DNA of 64,000 nucleotides, taken from the NCBI RefSeq assembly GCF_003334855.1, contig NZ_QOWE01000017.1, positions 124,001 to 188,000 on the forward strand. Reading direction: 5' to 3'. A program made the translations under genes and the position numbers. How positions within the stretch are numbered: position 1 is the first letter of the stretch; each line of letters starts with the position of its first letter. The notes below the pieces were generated by a model. That model did no database searches, was not told the origin of the DNA, and saw nothing but the letters and a program-made list of their open reading frames with translations. Below are positions 55,080 through 63,952 of the stretch, piece by piece. The DNA is from Larkinella punicea. Its GTDB lineage: Bacteria; Bacteroidota; Bacteroidia; Cytophagales; Spirosomataceae.

Positions 55080-55373
55080 TTAGATAATGGCAAAAATGTC
55101 CGACTCACGCATGATGAGGTATTCTTTGCCCTCAACGGTGATTTCGGTACCGGCATACTTACCGTACAAAACGGTATCGCCAACCTGAACGGTCAGAGGC
55201 TCATCTTTTTTACCCGTGCCAACAGCGACAATCGTTCCACGTTGTGGTTTTTCTTTGGCGGTGTCGGGGATGATGATACCAAATGCGGTTTTTTCTTCAG
55301 CAGGAGCTGGTTCAACCAGCACCCGGTCAGCCAACGGTCTTACGTTTACTTTACTTTCCGTTAGTGCTTCCAT
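55080..55373 (-). CDS. groS: 10-kDa co-chaperonin GroES
   Basis: This 97-residue protein has the GroES pattern: [36 protein letters not shown] with the mobile loop in the [11 protein letters not shown] segment, then [11 protein letters not shown] and [12 protein letters not shown]. It caps the GroEL ring. No CIRCE (TTAGCACTC-N9-GAGTGCTAA) operator is visible upstream, so HrcA control is not indicated by the sequence. Confidence 0.99.
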   Translation of the reverse strand: MEALTESKVNVRPLADRVLVEPAPAEEKTAFGIIIPDTAKEKPQRGTIVAVGTGKKDEPLTVQVGDTVLYGKYAGTEITVEGKEYLIMRESDIFAII

Positions 55374-55684
55374 AATGGGCTTGTGTTTTAGAAGTTAAAT
55401 TGTTTTGTGCTTGATTAAATGTTCGACCGCATCGGCGGACCGTCGCATCGGCGAACCATAATACTGTCGAACTGACGGTCGATTTTGGTCACTTATTGTG
55501 CCAGACCACTTTTTTCTGGTAATACTGACAAAATTTCCGATTTATGATGTCAGTTTGGTAATCAATGGGTTAGGGAGAAGCCTTTTTGGTCGGAGAAAAA
55601 AAACGCCAAACACTATTTGGCAGATTGGGATTTTTCGTTAACTTACTAAACAACAAGACTGTCTGTTCTTCATTCGTTTTCATT
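55374..55684. other. 311-nt divergent promoter region between groS and a hypothetical gene
   Basis: This region separates groS (minus) from the gene at 55685 (plus). It contains a direct repeat GCATCGGCG (about 55431 and 55445) and AT-rich stretches, but no clear TAnnTTTG box with a matching -33 box, no CIRCE element and no credible open frame. Confidence 0.5.
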
Positions 55685-56422
55685 ATGAAAAAACTTCAGA
55701 AAGACTGGTTGACGCAAGGACTGATTGATTTAGAGTACAAAAAATTTGTCGTTCTGGCCTATCTGCAAAACGTTCAGCAACACTTCTCTGACAAAAAGTT
55801 ATACCCTGACCTGACGGAATTGCGGGACCATTATGAAACCGGTCTCCGTTTTCGGAACCGCAAAGGTAAGCTTTCTGCTTCATTCCCCAAGGATGCCACC
55901 GGAATTGACCCCGAAAGTCTTACGGTACGGTACCAATCCCGGCAGGAAGACGACGAGTATATGTCAGAAATCGACTCCATCATGAATTTCGCCCTGCCCC
56001 GATTTGGGCAAACCCTGACGAAAGGGCAGGAAATGGCCGATGAACTGGCCGCGAATCTGACGCTGACCCCCATCGGAATGCTGCCGCTGCGCCGGGATGA
56101 AGGCTATATTTTCCTCCATTGGTCGTCGCATTCCCAGACCCATATCTATTATTTCAACCTGACCTGGACGGGCCTGGCCCTGCCGGGATTAGCCCTGTCG
56201 ACGACGCAAACCGGCCGCCAGCCGATCCAAACGCGCTACATTGACTCCGTGCGGAAGGGCGTCGGGCGGACCTACGAAACCCTGAAACTGGAACTGATCC
56301 GCCGTCGGCCGTTCCTGCCCAACCCGGCCACGTTCATGGTGGAATCAAAACGCCGGTTGCCATTGGAAGAAACGCTGTTGCCGATGGCGGAGCGGTTGGT
56401 GGAGCGGGAGGTTTCAGAGTAA
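55685..56422 (+). CDS. Conserved hypothetical protein of Cytophagales type
   Basis: The start at ATG 55685 gives MKKLQKDWLTQGLIDLEYKK; an upstream frame from 55586 adds a low-complexity stretch and is less likely. The 245-residue protein has no signal peptide or membrane helix. It has a helical N-terminus (about 1-60; FVVLAYLQNVQQHFSDKKLYPDLTELRDHYE) and a central mixed region with GYIFLHWSSHSQTHIYYFNLTW. It is rich in charged residues and likely cytoplasmic. I do not recognise a family. It stands alone, followed 10 nt later by palindromic element 5. Confidence 0.8.
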   Translation: MKKLQKDWLTQGLIDLEYKKFVVLAYLQNVQQHFSDKKLYPDLTELRDHYETGLRFRNRKGKLSASFPKDATGIDPESLTVRYQSRQEDDEYMSEIDSIMNFALPRFGQTLTKGQEMADELAANLTLTPIGMLPLRRDEGYIFLHWSSHSQTHIYYFNLTWTGLALPGLALSTTQTGRQPIQTRYIDSVRKGVGRTYETLKLELIRRRPFLPNPATFMVESKRRLPLEETLLPMAERLVEREVSE

Positions 56423-56432
56423 AAAGAGGGTG

Positions 56433-56534
56433 ATTGTTTCGCGGAGTTGAGCGGAGAAAAAAAGAGTTACGCAGAGATTTTTTAATTTACTCCGCTTAAC
56501 TCCCTTTTTCCTCCGCTCAACTCCGCGAAACAAT
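56433..56534. repeat. Long inverted repeat (palindromic element 5)
   Basis: Arms 56433-56476 and 56490-56534 pair with a few mismatches and a 1-nt bulge. The arm contains TTTCGCGGAGTTGAGCGGAG, as in elements 1, 3 and 4. It lies just after a stop codon and 94 nt before the next gene. Confidence 0.88.
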
Positions 56535-56628
56535 TAATTACCCTTCCTCGCCAAATCCCCCAGAGTGCGGGAGCTACACCCGGTTTTCATGCGTTTATTT
56601 TGACGGTAAACACTTTATCGACAATACC

Positions 56629-57741
56629 ATGAAAGCACGGTTTATCTTATTCCTTCTGGTTCTCAATGCAACGCTGGTTTCTGCCCAGCAACTCACCGCC
56701 ATCCCCGACGGTGGCAACCGAAAAGCCTCCGTTTCGGAGCAAATTGGTCTGACAAAAATTGCCATTCACTACAGCCGCCCCGGTCTGAAAGGGCGGGAGG
56801 GAAAGGTTTGGGGAACACCGGTGGCCCATTACGGGCTGGTGGACCTCGGTTTCGGCACCAGCAAAGCCGCTCCCTGGCGGGCGGGTGCCAACGAAAATAC
56901 CGTTATTTCTTTTTCGACCGATGTCAAAGTAGAGGGCAAAGACCTCCCCGCCGGAACCTACGGGCTGCATATGCTGTTGGGCGAGGCCGAAACGACGGTT
57001 ATTTTCTCCAAAAATTCGACGTCCTGGGGCAGTTTTTTCTACGAACCGTCGGAGGACGCGCTGCGCGTGACGGTCAAAAACCAGCCCCTCGACAAGAGCG
57101 TGGAGTGGCTCAAATACGAGTTCATCGACCAGACGGACAATTCGGCAACGGTGGCACTTTCGTGGGAAAAACGCCAGATCCCGTTTAAGGTTGAAGCCGA
57201 TGTGGTGAAGATTCAGTTGGCGTCTTTTAAAAACGAATTGCGCAATTCGCAGGGCTTTACGTGGCAGTCGTACGTTCAGGCGGCTACGTATTGCCTTCAG
57301 AACAAAACCAATCTGGATCAAGCGCTGGTCTGGGCCGATCAGGCCGTTGGTTTGCCGTTCATTGGGCAGAAAAACTTCCAGACACTCAGCACGAAAGCCC
57401 TGGTTTTGACGGCTCTCAACCAGCAGGCCAACGCCGATGCGGTAATGAAAGAAGCTGTTCCAATGGGAAACCTGAACGAACTCCATCAGTATGGCCGGAC
57501 GTTGCTCCAGCAAAACCGGACGAAAGACGCCTACGAGGTTTTTAAGGTAAACTACGACAAGAACCCGAACCAGTTTACGACCAACGTCGGGATGGGAAGG
57601 GGACTGTCGGCCCTCGGCGATTTCAAAAAAGCGTTGCCCTACCTGAAGGCGGCTCTGCCCCAGGCACCGAACGAGTTGAATAAGAATGGCGTCACGGCGA
57701 TGATCAGGAAACTGGAAGAGGGGAAAGACGCGAATCAGTGA
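56629..57741 (+). CDS. Secreted DUF2911 protein with TPR repeats
   Basis: This 370-residue protein has a signal peptide (cleavage near LVSAQQ). The DUF2911 domain (about 20-170) is recognised by ISVHYSRPGLKGR-like sequence (here IAIHYSRPGLKGREGKVWG), PWRAGANENTVISFSTDV and LPAGTYGLHMLLGE. TPR-like helices follow (about 200-365; YVQAATYCLQNKTNLDQALVWADQAV, GRGLSALGDFKKALPYLKAAL). The family is common in Bacteroidota and has no settled function. It stands alone and converges with a GNAT gene across a terminator. Confidence 0.9.
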   Translation: MKARFILFLLVLNATLVSAQQLTAIPDGGNRKASVSEQIGLTKIAIHYSRPGLKGREGKVWGTPVAHYGLVDLGFGTSKAAPWRAGANENTVISFSTDVKVEGKDLPAGTYGLHMLLGEAETTVIFSKNSTSWGSFFYEPSEDALRVTVKNQPLDKSVEWLKYEFIDQTDNSATVALSWEKRQIPFKVEADVVKIQLASFKNELRNSQGFTWQSYVQAATYCLQNKTNLDQALVWADQAVGLPFIGQKNFQTLSTKALVLTALNQQANADAVMKEAVPMGNLNELHQYGRTLLQQNRTKDAYEVFKVNYDKNPNQFTTNVGMGRGLSALGDFKKALPYLKAALPQAPNELNKNGVTAMIRKLEEGKDANQ

Positions 57742-57758
57742 GTTTTAGAGAGGAGTTG

Positions 57759-57789
57759 TTACACAGACGGGGCGGCCCCGTCTGTGTAA
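57759..57789. terminator. Bidirectional terminator between convergent genes
   Basis: A perfect 14-bp inverted repeat (57759-57772 and 57776-57789) with a 3-nt CGG loop lies between the stops at 57741 and 57798. Stems end in TTAC/GTAA, so T runs are short. Confidence 0.75.
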
Positions 57790-57797
57790 GCGCATCG

Positions 57798-58664
57798 TTA
57801 CCGCAGCGGCAACCGGAAATAATCCTGGCCCATCTGAATCGTAAAACCGGATTTCTGGTATAGATGCAGGGCCGCTTCGTTGCCGGAATCCACCTCGATC
57901 AGGATGGTTTCGGCCATACACTCCTGAAGAATATCCAGAATCCGGAACAATATGGTTTTGCCAATTCCGCGCCCCTGAAACGCCGGGCAAACGCCCAGGC
58001 CAATAATCCAGGCGTCGTTCTGCACAAAATTAATCGCTACCATGCCGATCGGTTTTTCGTCCAGCGTAGCAATATACTGCGTGAGGTGGGGCGTGGTAAT
58101 GGTGGTTTCCAGGAGCTTACGGGCTTCGTCGATGGTGCCCCCAAAAATCGTCTGACTCAATTTCGATAATGGTTCCAGATCCGCCAAACCGGCCTTGACG
58201 AGGTGAATTGCCGGCGTGGAAACCGGGAGTGCCAGCGACGGCAACGGTTCCCAGCGCAGTTGATACTCGGTATTGGAATACGTGGCTCCCAACTGACGAA
58301 CGAAGGCCTGTCCCGATTCAGAAGCCCGTTCCGTAATCAGCAGTATGTGCTCGTAGCCGTAGTTTCGGGCTGCATCCGCAGCCACTTCGAGCAGGGTCGA
58401 AAAGCACCCTTTCCGCCGGGCTTTGGGCAGCGTATAACCGCAAAATTCAACCACGCCGGTCGTCGGGGCAAAAGCCGATAAAAGGCCAATCAACACGTCA
58501 TTTTTGTAGAGTAAAAACCAGTGGCACATCGACTGGAAATAATTCATGGATTTATCCCAGTGAATGTGGCCCATCAACCCATCATCGGCCTTGCATTTTA
58601 TTTCGAGAGCCTGAGCGGCCAGGTATTGTTCCTGATTTAATTCGGTCAGTGAAAGGATCTTCAT
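57798..58664 (-). CDS. Tandem-GNAT N-acetyltransferase
   Basis: This 288-residue protein has two GNAT halves. The N-terminal half (about 1-150) has a degenerate acyl-CoA loop (CGYTLPKARRKGCFSTLLEVAADAARNYG). The C-terminal half (about 155-288) has the full motif IIGLGVCPAFQGRGIGKTILFRILDIL, where QGRGIG is the CoA-binding loop, and LIEVDSGNEAALHLYQKSGF. Only the second half is expected to be active. Target unknown; small-molecule or peptide acetylation are both possible. It is a single-gene unit. Confidence 0.9.
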   Translation of the reverse strand: MKILSLTELNQEQYLAAQALEIKCKADDGLMGHIHWDKSMNYFQSMCHWFLLYKNDVLIGLLSAFAPTTGVVEFCGYTLPKARRKGCFSTLLEVAADAARNYGYEHILLITERASESGQAFVRQLGATYSNTEYQLRWEPLPSLALPVSTPAIHLVKAGLADLEPLSKLSQTIFGGTIDEARKLLETTITTPHLTQYIATLDEKPIGMVAINFVQNDAWIIGLGVCPAFQGRGIGKTILFRILDILQECMAETILIEVDSGNEAALHLYQKSGFTIQMGQDYFRLPLR

Positions 58665-58889
58665 GCTGCAAACTTACGCGAAAATCAGAAAGGCCGGACG
58701 TTGTTCATGCAACGGTGACTGCTTTTTGCTCCTCTATGGGGTATACGCATCAAACCGGCCCGGAGGATGCGGCTCCACTGTCCATTCCGGGACAAAAGGT
58801 GTCCACTAATGGACGCGTCGTCTTCAACCTAAACGTAAAATACCGTGATTTTGATCGATTAAGCAACCTTGATCTGGTTTGGCAAAAGA

Positions 58890-58921
58890 TTTGTTCTGCA
58901 AACATTGAAATAATACTTTTC
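58890..58921 (+). promoter_or_regulatory. Bacteroidota-type promoter of secreted protein A
   Basis: TTTG (58890-58893) is followed after 20 nt by TACTTTTC (58914-58921), close to the TTTG/TAnnTTTG consensus. The same arrangement and much of the surrounding sequence recurs upstream of the paralogue at 59966. Confidence 0.6.
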
Positions 58922-58956
58922 CTTTTTATCTCCTGTAAACAACAAATGCCCGAATC

Positions 58957-59670
58957 ATGAAAACCCTCCTCCAAAAAACAGCCCGAAAATGCCAGAATTG
59001 GCTAGTTGTGAGTCTCTTCCTGTACGGTTTGACGGCGACCGCCCAGTCCGATTATTATGCCAGAACCGACTCGGCCAGGGGGTATTGGAAAATTCAGACC
59101 GACTACACAACCCAACAGACCAGGATCCGTTTTTTTAACCGCTGGCACGAACCGATTTATGAGGAATCGCTATCGAATCGGTATGTAAAACTGACGAATC
59201 GGAACATCCGTTTGTTCGACTCGATGCTGGAGCGGCTATCGACCAACCAATTGCTGTCGGCCGAAGTCAAAAGCCATGAGTTGGTGGCCACCAGCGGCAG
59301 TGAGCCTTACCACGTTGTTTCGACGCCGTTGTCAACTCCGGTTTCTACATCTTATATACTGGCATCACCTAAAGAAACCCTGGATGTCAATCCGTTGCGC
59401 TCCGATGTCGCAATCAGCAGTACCGGTAAACTGAAAGTTCACGTTGCCAATCTTCGGCAAGAACCCATGCTGGTGATGTTACTGGATGATCAGGGGCGGT
59501 ATGTATTTAAAGAAAAATCGGCTTCATCAACCTATAACCGGACGCTGAATCTGACCCGTTTGGCGGAAGGAAAGTTCCGGTTTGAAGTAGAAGGCGCACA
59601 GAAGCGGTATGCCTATCGGTTAATCATTCAGGCCAATCCGCAGTCGTATCAGCTTCGGGCCATTCCCTGA
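58957..59670 (+). CDS. Small secreted protein, paralogue A
   Basis: This 237-residue protein has an N-terminal signal peptide (hydrophobic stretch LVVSLFLYGLTATAQS). Its N-terminal half shares GYWKIQTDY, the IRFFN strand, EPIYEE and YVKLTNRNIRLFD with the product of 59966-60664. The C-terminal half (about 140-237) appears to be a beta-sandwich (GKLKVHVANLRQEPMLVMLLDDQGRYVF). No catalytic motif is apparent. The two genes clearly arose by duplication; function is unknown. Confidence 0.82.
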   Translation: MKTLLQKTARKCQNWLVVSLFLYGLTATAQSDYYARTDSARGYWKIQTDYTTQQTRIRFFNRWHEPIYEESLSNRYVKLTNRNIRLFDSMLERLSTNQLLSAEVKSHELVATSGSEPYHVVSTPLSTPVSTSYILASPKETLDVNPLRSDVAISSTGKLKVHVANLRQEPMLVMLLDDQGRYVFKEKSASSTYNRTLNLTRLAEGKFRFEVEGAQKRYAYRLIIQANPQSYQLRAIP

Positions 59671-59793
59671 GGGCGCGCCAAAAGCTTGGTAAGGCTCTAC
59701 AGGCTTTCTGTCCCGCTTTTCCACGCTTTCGTCACTTGCATTGAGTCGTTTTCCGGCAATTTCGCTGCTTTGTAACAGGAAATCACCCGCCCG

Positions 59794-59832
59794 CGAAACC
59801 GTACAAAATCGGACAGACTTTGTACGGTTTCG
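59794..59832. terminator. Hairpin after secreted protein A gene
   Basis: A perfect 14-bp inverted repeat, CGAAACCGTACAAA (59794-59807) and its complement (59819-59832), with an 11-nt loop lies about 125 nt after the stop and before the next promoter. It probably ends the first transcript. Confidence 0.6.
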
Positions 59833-59898
59833 GACAAGATGATTTTGTAAAAATGCCCTCCATTGATTCAGAATGCCGTTTCTGATTCTGGTAAGAGA

Positions 59899-59930
59899 TT
59901 TGTTTTACAAAGTTTGAAATAATACTGACC
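59899..59930 (+). promoter_or_regulatory. Promoter-like copy upstream of secreted protein B
   Basis: TTTG (59899-59902) followed after 20 nt by TACTGACC (59923-59930). The flanks (AGATTTGTT, TTTGAAATAATACT, CTGTAAACAACA) match the region upstream of paralogue A, so promoter and gene were duplicated together. Confidence 0.5.
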
Positions 59931-59965
59931 AAATTAACAACCTGTAAACAACACGCACAATTCTC

Positions 59966-60664
59966 ATGAAAACCGTTCAAGAAAAAACCGCCTACCGGTT
60001 CAAAACCCTCCTGGTTCTGCTTCTTCTGTTCAGCACGCTTGTCGGTTATGCCCAACCAGATTACCACTCCGGCCCGGATGTAGATAAAGGGTACTGGAAG
60101 ATTCAGACCGACTACGGCACCCGCAACACCGTCATCCGGTTTTTCAACGCCCGGAATGAACCCGTGTATCAGGAAACGCTGCGGGGCCAGTATGTCAAAT
60201 TGACCAAACGGAACATTCGCCTGTTCGACGAAATGCTGGATCGGGTGGTCAACAATCACCTGCTGGCATCGCAGGTGCGATCGTCGGAGTTGCTGGCTTC
60301 CAATGACGTTGGCTATTCAAAAGTTTCTGCGGTTTATGCTTACGAAGAAACCCCGCCGTCGGTTGTGCCGGAATTCAATTCGAAATTTCTGGTCAATCCG
60401 CTGGTCAATTCGTACGGCAAACTCCGCATCAACTATGCTAATCCCGACCGGAAGCAGGTCATTATTGAACTGACCGACGAGTCGACCAACGTGATTCATT
60501 ATCGGGAACTGAACCGTCAGGCGGGCTACAACCGGTATTTTGATGTAACCCACTTGCTGAGCGGGAAATATCGTCTTCAGGTGAAAGGAGCAGGCGAGAC
60601 CATGAACTACTGGCTGACCATCGACAAACCGGATCAGCGCTACGAGCTGAAAGCGGAGAAATAA
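59966..60664 (+). CDS. Small secreted protein, paralogue B
   Basis: This 232-residue protein has a signal peptide (LLVLLLLFSTLVGYAQP) and the paralogue-A pattern: KGYWKIQTDYGTRNTVIRFFN, EPVYQETLRGQYVKL and KRNIRLFDEMLDRV. The C-terminal half contains YGKLRINYANPDRKQVIIELTD and GKYRLQVKGAGE, again beta-sandwich-like. A hairpin at 60674-60717 follows its stop by 10 nt. No family is recognised beyond the pair. Confidence 0.82.
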   Translation: MKTVQEKTAYRFKTLLVLLLLFSTLVGYAQPDYHSGPDVDKGYWKIQTDYGTRNTVIRFFNARNEPVYQETLRGQYVKLTKRNIRLFDEMLDRVVNNHLLASQVRSSELLASNDVGYSKVSAVYAYEETPPSVVPEFNSKFLVNPLVNSYGKLRINYANPDRKQVIIELTDESTNVIHYRELNRQAGYNRYFDVTHLLSGKYRLQVKGAGETMNYWLTIDKPDQRYELKAEK

Positions 60665-60673
60665 AAACCGTAA

Positions 60674-60722
60674 ACCTGTTCGGGTTCGGACACCCGGACT
60701 GTACGAATTCGGACAGGTTCTT
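60674..60722 (+). terminator. Terminator after secreted protein B gene
   Basis: AACCTGTTCG (from 60674) pairs with CGGACAGGTT (ending at 60719) with one G-T pair; the stem is followed by CTTTTTAT. Distance to the stop is 10 nt. Confidence 0.65.
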
Positions 60723-60811
60723 TTTATAAAACCGCTTAAATGGCCTGATTGGGCCATTTTTTGTTTCTGGCAGCAGATTTGTTCTACAGAAGTTAATTAT
60801 ATCTCTTTTCC

Positions 60812-61150
60812 ATGAGACGATCGTATTTAGGCGAGTTTGAAGAGGTGGTGTTGCTGACGGTAGCGGTTCTGGGAACCGGTGCCTACGGCGTGGCCATCAC
60901 CGACGAACTGGACCGGCAAACGGGCCGGGCCGTCAGCATCAGCGCCGTTCACGCGGCTTTGCACCGGCTGGAGGAAAAAGGCATGTTGAAATCGCACCTC
61001 GGCGAGGCCACCGCCGAACGGGGTGGGCGACGTAAGCGCCTGTTCTCGGTTACGGTGCTGGGGAGCCGGACGCTGCATGACATTCGCGCCGTCCGCGATC
61101 AGCTTTGGGATTCGATCTCTCCGCAGGGGCTGCCAGCAGTGAGTTTGTAA
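60812..61150 (+). CDS. PadR-family winged-helix regulator
   Basis: This 112-residue protein has the PadR pattern: LGEFEEVVLLTVAVLGTGAYGVAITDEL, then ISISAVHAALHRLEEKGMLKSHLGE with the DNA-recognition helix, and GGRRKRLFSVTVLG in the wing. Length is short, as in the PadR group beside FtsX-type permease genes in this phylum. It probably represses the permease genes that follow 107 nt downstream. The ligand is unknown. Confidence 0.92.
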   Translation: MRRSYLGEFEEVVLLTVAVLGTGAYGVAITDELDRQTGRAVSISAVHAALHRLEEKGMLKSHLGEATAERGGRRKRLFSVTVLGSRTLHDIRAVRDQLWDSISPQGLPAVSL

Positions 61151-61172
61151 GAAGAAATGAACAAATAATAAT

Positions 61173-61249
61173 GAATATCGAACGCCGAATAACGAAGTAA
61201 TCGGGTCACTTTTCATTATTCGAAATTCAACATTTATTATTCGATATTC
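61173..61249. repeat. AT-rich nested hairpin before the first permease gene
   Basis: Outer arms GAATATCGAA (61173-61182) and its complement (61240-61249) enclose a second stem (61186-61196 with 61212-61222, one mismatch). A similar AT-rich palindrome lies before the next permease gene at 63852-63925. Confidence 0.65.
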
Positions 61250-61257
61250 CCGCAATC

Positions 61258-63840
61258 ATGAAGCCCCAAAAACCGCCACAATGGGCCAGCCGACTTCTGG
61301 CGTGGTTTTGCGCTCCGCACCTGCTCGAAGAAATCCAGGGGGATTTGCACGAGCGGTTTGTTCGCCGGGCCAGGCTGTTCGGGGAGCGGGATGCCCGCTG
61401 GCAGTATGCCTGGGAAGTGCTGAAGTTTATGCAACCCCAATTTTTGAAAAGGAAACCGGATTATTCTCCAAAACCGCAAACGATTGCCATGCTACGCAAC
61501 TATTTTACGATTGCCTACCGGACCATTCTTCAGCAAAAGAGTTACGCATTCATCAACGTGATGGGCCTGGCGCTGGGGTTATCGGCCTGTATTCTGATTT
61601 TTCTGGTGGTTCGTAACGAACTGACGTATGATGCTTTTAACCAGAAAGCGGACCGGACTTTTCGGATAACGAGCCACGGGCTGGATTATAATCCGAGTGT
61701 TTCCTTTGCCATTGCACCGGCTTTTCGCACTGATTTTCCGGAAGCAGAGCAGGTTTCGCAATATTATTACCAGCGGGAAGCCCAGACTCAGATTGGCAAC
61801 CAGCGGTATCTGGAAGAAAGTTATGCCTACGCCGACGAAAGTTTTCCGCAGGTCTTTGATTTTAACTGGCTCGCTGGTAATCCCAAAACTGCGTTGCAGG
61901 AACCCAATACGGTCGTTTTAACGGAAACCATAGCACGGAAATATTTTGGTGATCAGGACGCACTCGGTAAAATCATCCGGCTGGATAACGATAAGGATCT
62001 GCGCGTAACCGGCGTCATCAAGGATCTGCCGTCGAATACGCACCTGGTTTTTAATTTTCTGGTTTCGTGGGAAACCGTCCGGAAACAACTCGATACACCC
62101 AACTTCTGGTCGATCTCGGGCGGCTACCTCTACGTGGTGTTACCGGAAAAATTGCTGCCCAAACGCGTGGAAGCCCGGATTCCGGCTTTTATTCGGAAGA
62201 ACTGGGGCGACGACATCGCCAAAGATGCCGCGCTGCTGATGCAACCGCTGCGGGAAATACATTTTGATAAGCGCTACCTGACCCAGATTACGATGCCGCG
62301 CTCCAAAGAAACCATTTACGGTTTGGCGGGTGTCGCATTGGTCATTATCCTGACGGCCTGCATCAATTTTGTCAACCTGGCGACGGCTCAGGCCGTTCGG
62401 CGGTCGAAGGAAGTGGGCATCCGGAAAGCCCTGGGGGCCTTTCGGCGGCAACTGGTGGGTCAGGTGCTGGGTGAAACCACCCTGCTGGTGGGTTTGGCAA
62501 CGGTTCTGGCCCTGGGTGCGGTTTGGGCATTTCTGCCTCTGGCCAAACCGCTGTTGAACATCCGAATCGATGCCAGCCAACTGATTGAACCCCAGGTGAT
62601 CGCGGTTATTTTTGGGTTTGTCCTGTCAACGATTCTGCTGGCGGGTTTGTACCCGGCCTTTGTTCAGTCCGGGTTTCAGCCCATCAAAGCCCTGAAAGCC
62701 CGGTCTACGGAAGCATCCTTTGGGGGAATGACCGTCCGCAAAGGCTTGGTAATTATGCAGTTTGCGATCACGCAGGTGATGATTATCGGGACACTGGTGG
62801 TGGCCAGCCAGATGGATTTTTTCCTGAATCAGGACATGGGTTTTGACAAAGAAGCCATTGTATCCTTTGGTACGGGTGAAAAAGCCGATGTTCTCCGGCA
62901 GAAATTGGAGGATAATCCCGGCGTTGAGCAAATCAGTTTTGCGTCGGCGGGGCCGTCCTATAATGTCAATTTTGCTCCCTTTTCGGCGCCGGAACTCGGG
63001 ATGTCGGAAAACGATGTGGTCGAGTTTAAAATGGTGGATGAAAACTACATTCCGATGTATCGGCTGGCGTTGCTGGCGGGCGAACCCATCATCAAAACGG
63101 CGGAGGGTGATACGGCTCGTAGTGTGATCGTTAACCAGACGCTGATTCGCCGGCTGGGGATTCAGAACGAGGCCGATGCTATTGGCAAGCGGTTTCGGCT
63201 TGCGGGCGAACCGGCCCTGATCCGGGGTGTTGTCCGTGATTTTCAGAGCGAATCCAAGCATAAAAAAATCCGCGCCTGTGTTCTGACCTACAATTCGCGG
63301 GCGTTCTGGCAGGTGAGTGTCAAGCTGCGTCCGCAGAACCTGCGTGAAACGCTGGCGACTATCGAGAAAGATTGGACTGAATTGAATCCGGAATCAATAT
63401 TTCGGTATGAGTTTGTGGATGAGCACATTGCAAAACTATACAAGCAGGAAGAAACGATGTACAACGCTTTCCGGCTGTTTGCGGGAATTGCCATCGTCAT
63501 CGGCGGTTTGGGCCTGTTCGGGCTGGTGTCGCTGATGGCTGTTCAGCGGACCAAAGAAGTCGGAATTCGGAAAGTACTCGGCGCGTCGGTGGGCAGCATT
63601 GTCGTGCTGTTCTCGCGGGAATTTGTGTGGCTGATGCTGATGGCCTTCGTCATTGCCGCTCCGTTGGCCTGGTACGGAATGGATGCCTGGCTTCAGGAAT
63701 ATGCCTACCACATTCAGATTGGGCCAACGATTTTCCTGATTGCGATTCTGGTCACGTTTGTCATTGCCGCGCTCACGGTGAGCTACCAGTCGATCAAAGC
63801 CGCCTTGGTGAATCCGGTGAAGAGTTTACGAAGTGAATAA
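61258..63840 (+). CDS. FtsX/MacB-type ABC permease with N-terminal prefix domain
   Basis: This 860-residue protein has a short N-terminal prefix (about 1-75; PPQWASRLLAWFCAPHLLEEIQGDLHERF) seen on Bacteroidota FtsX-type permeases. It also has the MacB-like fold: a membrane helix near 100 (YAFINVMGLALGLSACILIFLVV), a periplasmic domain, a three-helix FtsX block (about 355-500; NLATAQAVRRSKEVGIRKALGA), a second periplasmic domain and a final FtsX block (about 735-855; RTKEVGIRKVLGASVGSIVV). No ATPase is encoded next to it within the window. It probably works with an ATPase encoded elsewhere, in export or envelope homeostasis. Confidence 0.93.
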   Translation: MKPQKPPQWASRLLAWFCAPHLLEEIQGDLHERFVRRARLFGERDARWQYAWEVLKFMQPQFLKRKPDYSPKPQTIAMLRNYFTIAYRTILQQKSYAFINVMGLALGLSACILIFLVVRNELTYDAFNQKADRTFRITSHGLDYNPSVSFAIAPAFRTDFPEAEQVSQYYYQREAQTQIGNQRYLEESYAYADESFPQVFDFNWLAGNPKTALQEPNTVVLTETIARKYFGDQDALGKIIRLDNDKDLRVTGVIKDLPSNTHLVFNFLVSWETVRKQLDTPNFWSISGGYLYVVLPEKLLPKRVEARIPAFIRKNWGDDIAKDAALLMQPLREIHFDKRYLTQITMPRSKETIYGLAGVALVIILTACINFVNLATAQAVRRSKEVGIRKALGAFRRQLVGQVLGETTLLVGLATVLALGAVWAFLPLAKPLLNIRIDASQLIEPQVIAVIFGFVLSTILLAGLYPAFVQSGFQPIKALKARSTEASFGGMTVRKGLVIMQFAITQVMIIGTLVVASQMDFFLNQDMGFDKEAIVSFGTGEKADVLRQKLEDNPGVEQISFASAGPSYNVNFAPFSAPELGMSENDVVEFKMVDENYIPMYRLALLAGEPIIKTAEGDTARSVIVNQTLIRRLGIQNEADAIGKRFRLAGEPALIRGVVRDFQSESKHKKIRACVLTYNSRAFWQVSVKLRPQNLRETLATIEKDWTELNPESIFRYEFVDEHIAKLYKQEETMYNAFRLFAGIAIVIGGLGLFGLVSLMAVQRTKEVGIRKVLGASVGSIVVLFSREFVWLMLMAFVIAAPLAWYGMDAWLQEYAYHIQIGPTIFLIAILVTFVIAALTVSYQSIKAALVNPVKSLRSE

Positions 63841-63851
63841 AGAAGAATAAT

Positions 63852-63925
63852 AAATGTAAAATGATAAATACTGAATGTAAAAGTAAACGGACATCCGACC
63901 GCGCCACTTTATCATTCAACATTTT
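63852..63925. repeat. AT-rich hairpin before the second permease gene
   Basis: Arms 63852-63868 and 63909-63925 (17 nt) pair with about three mismatches. Its position and base composition parallel the hairpin at 61173-61249. Confidence 0.6.
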
Positions 63926-63952
63926 TCATTTAATATTTAAAATTAACCGGCA

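Noticed and set aside
55374-55684. CIRCE operator upstream of groES-groEL
   Set aside because: I looked for TTAGCACTC-N9-GAGTGCTAA on both strands and saw no match.
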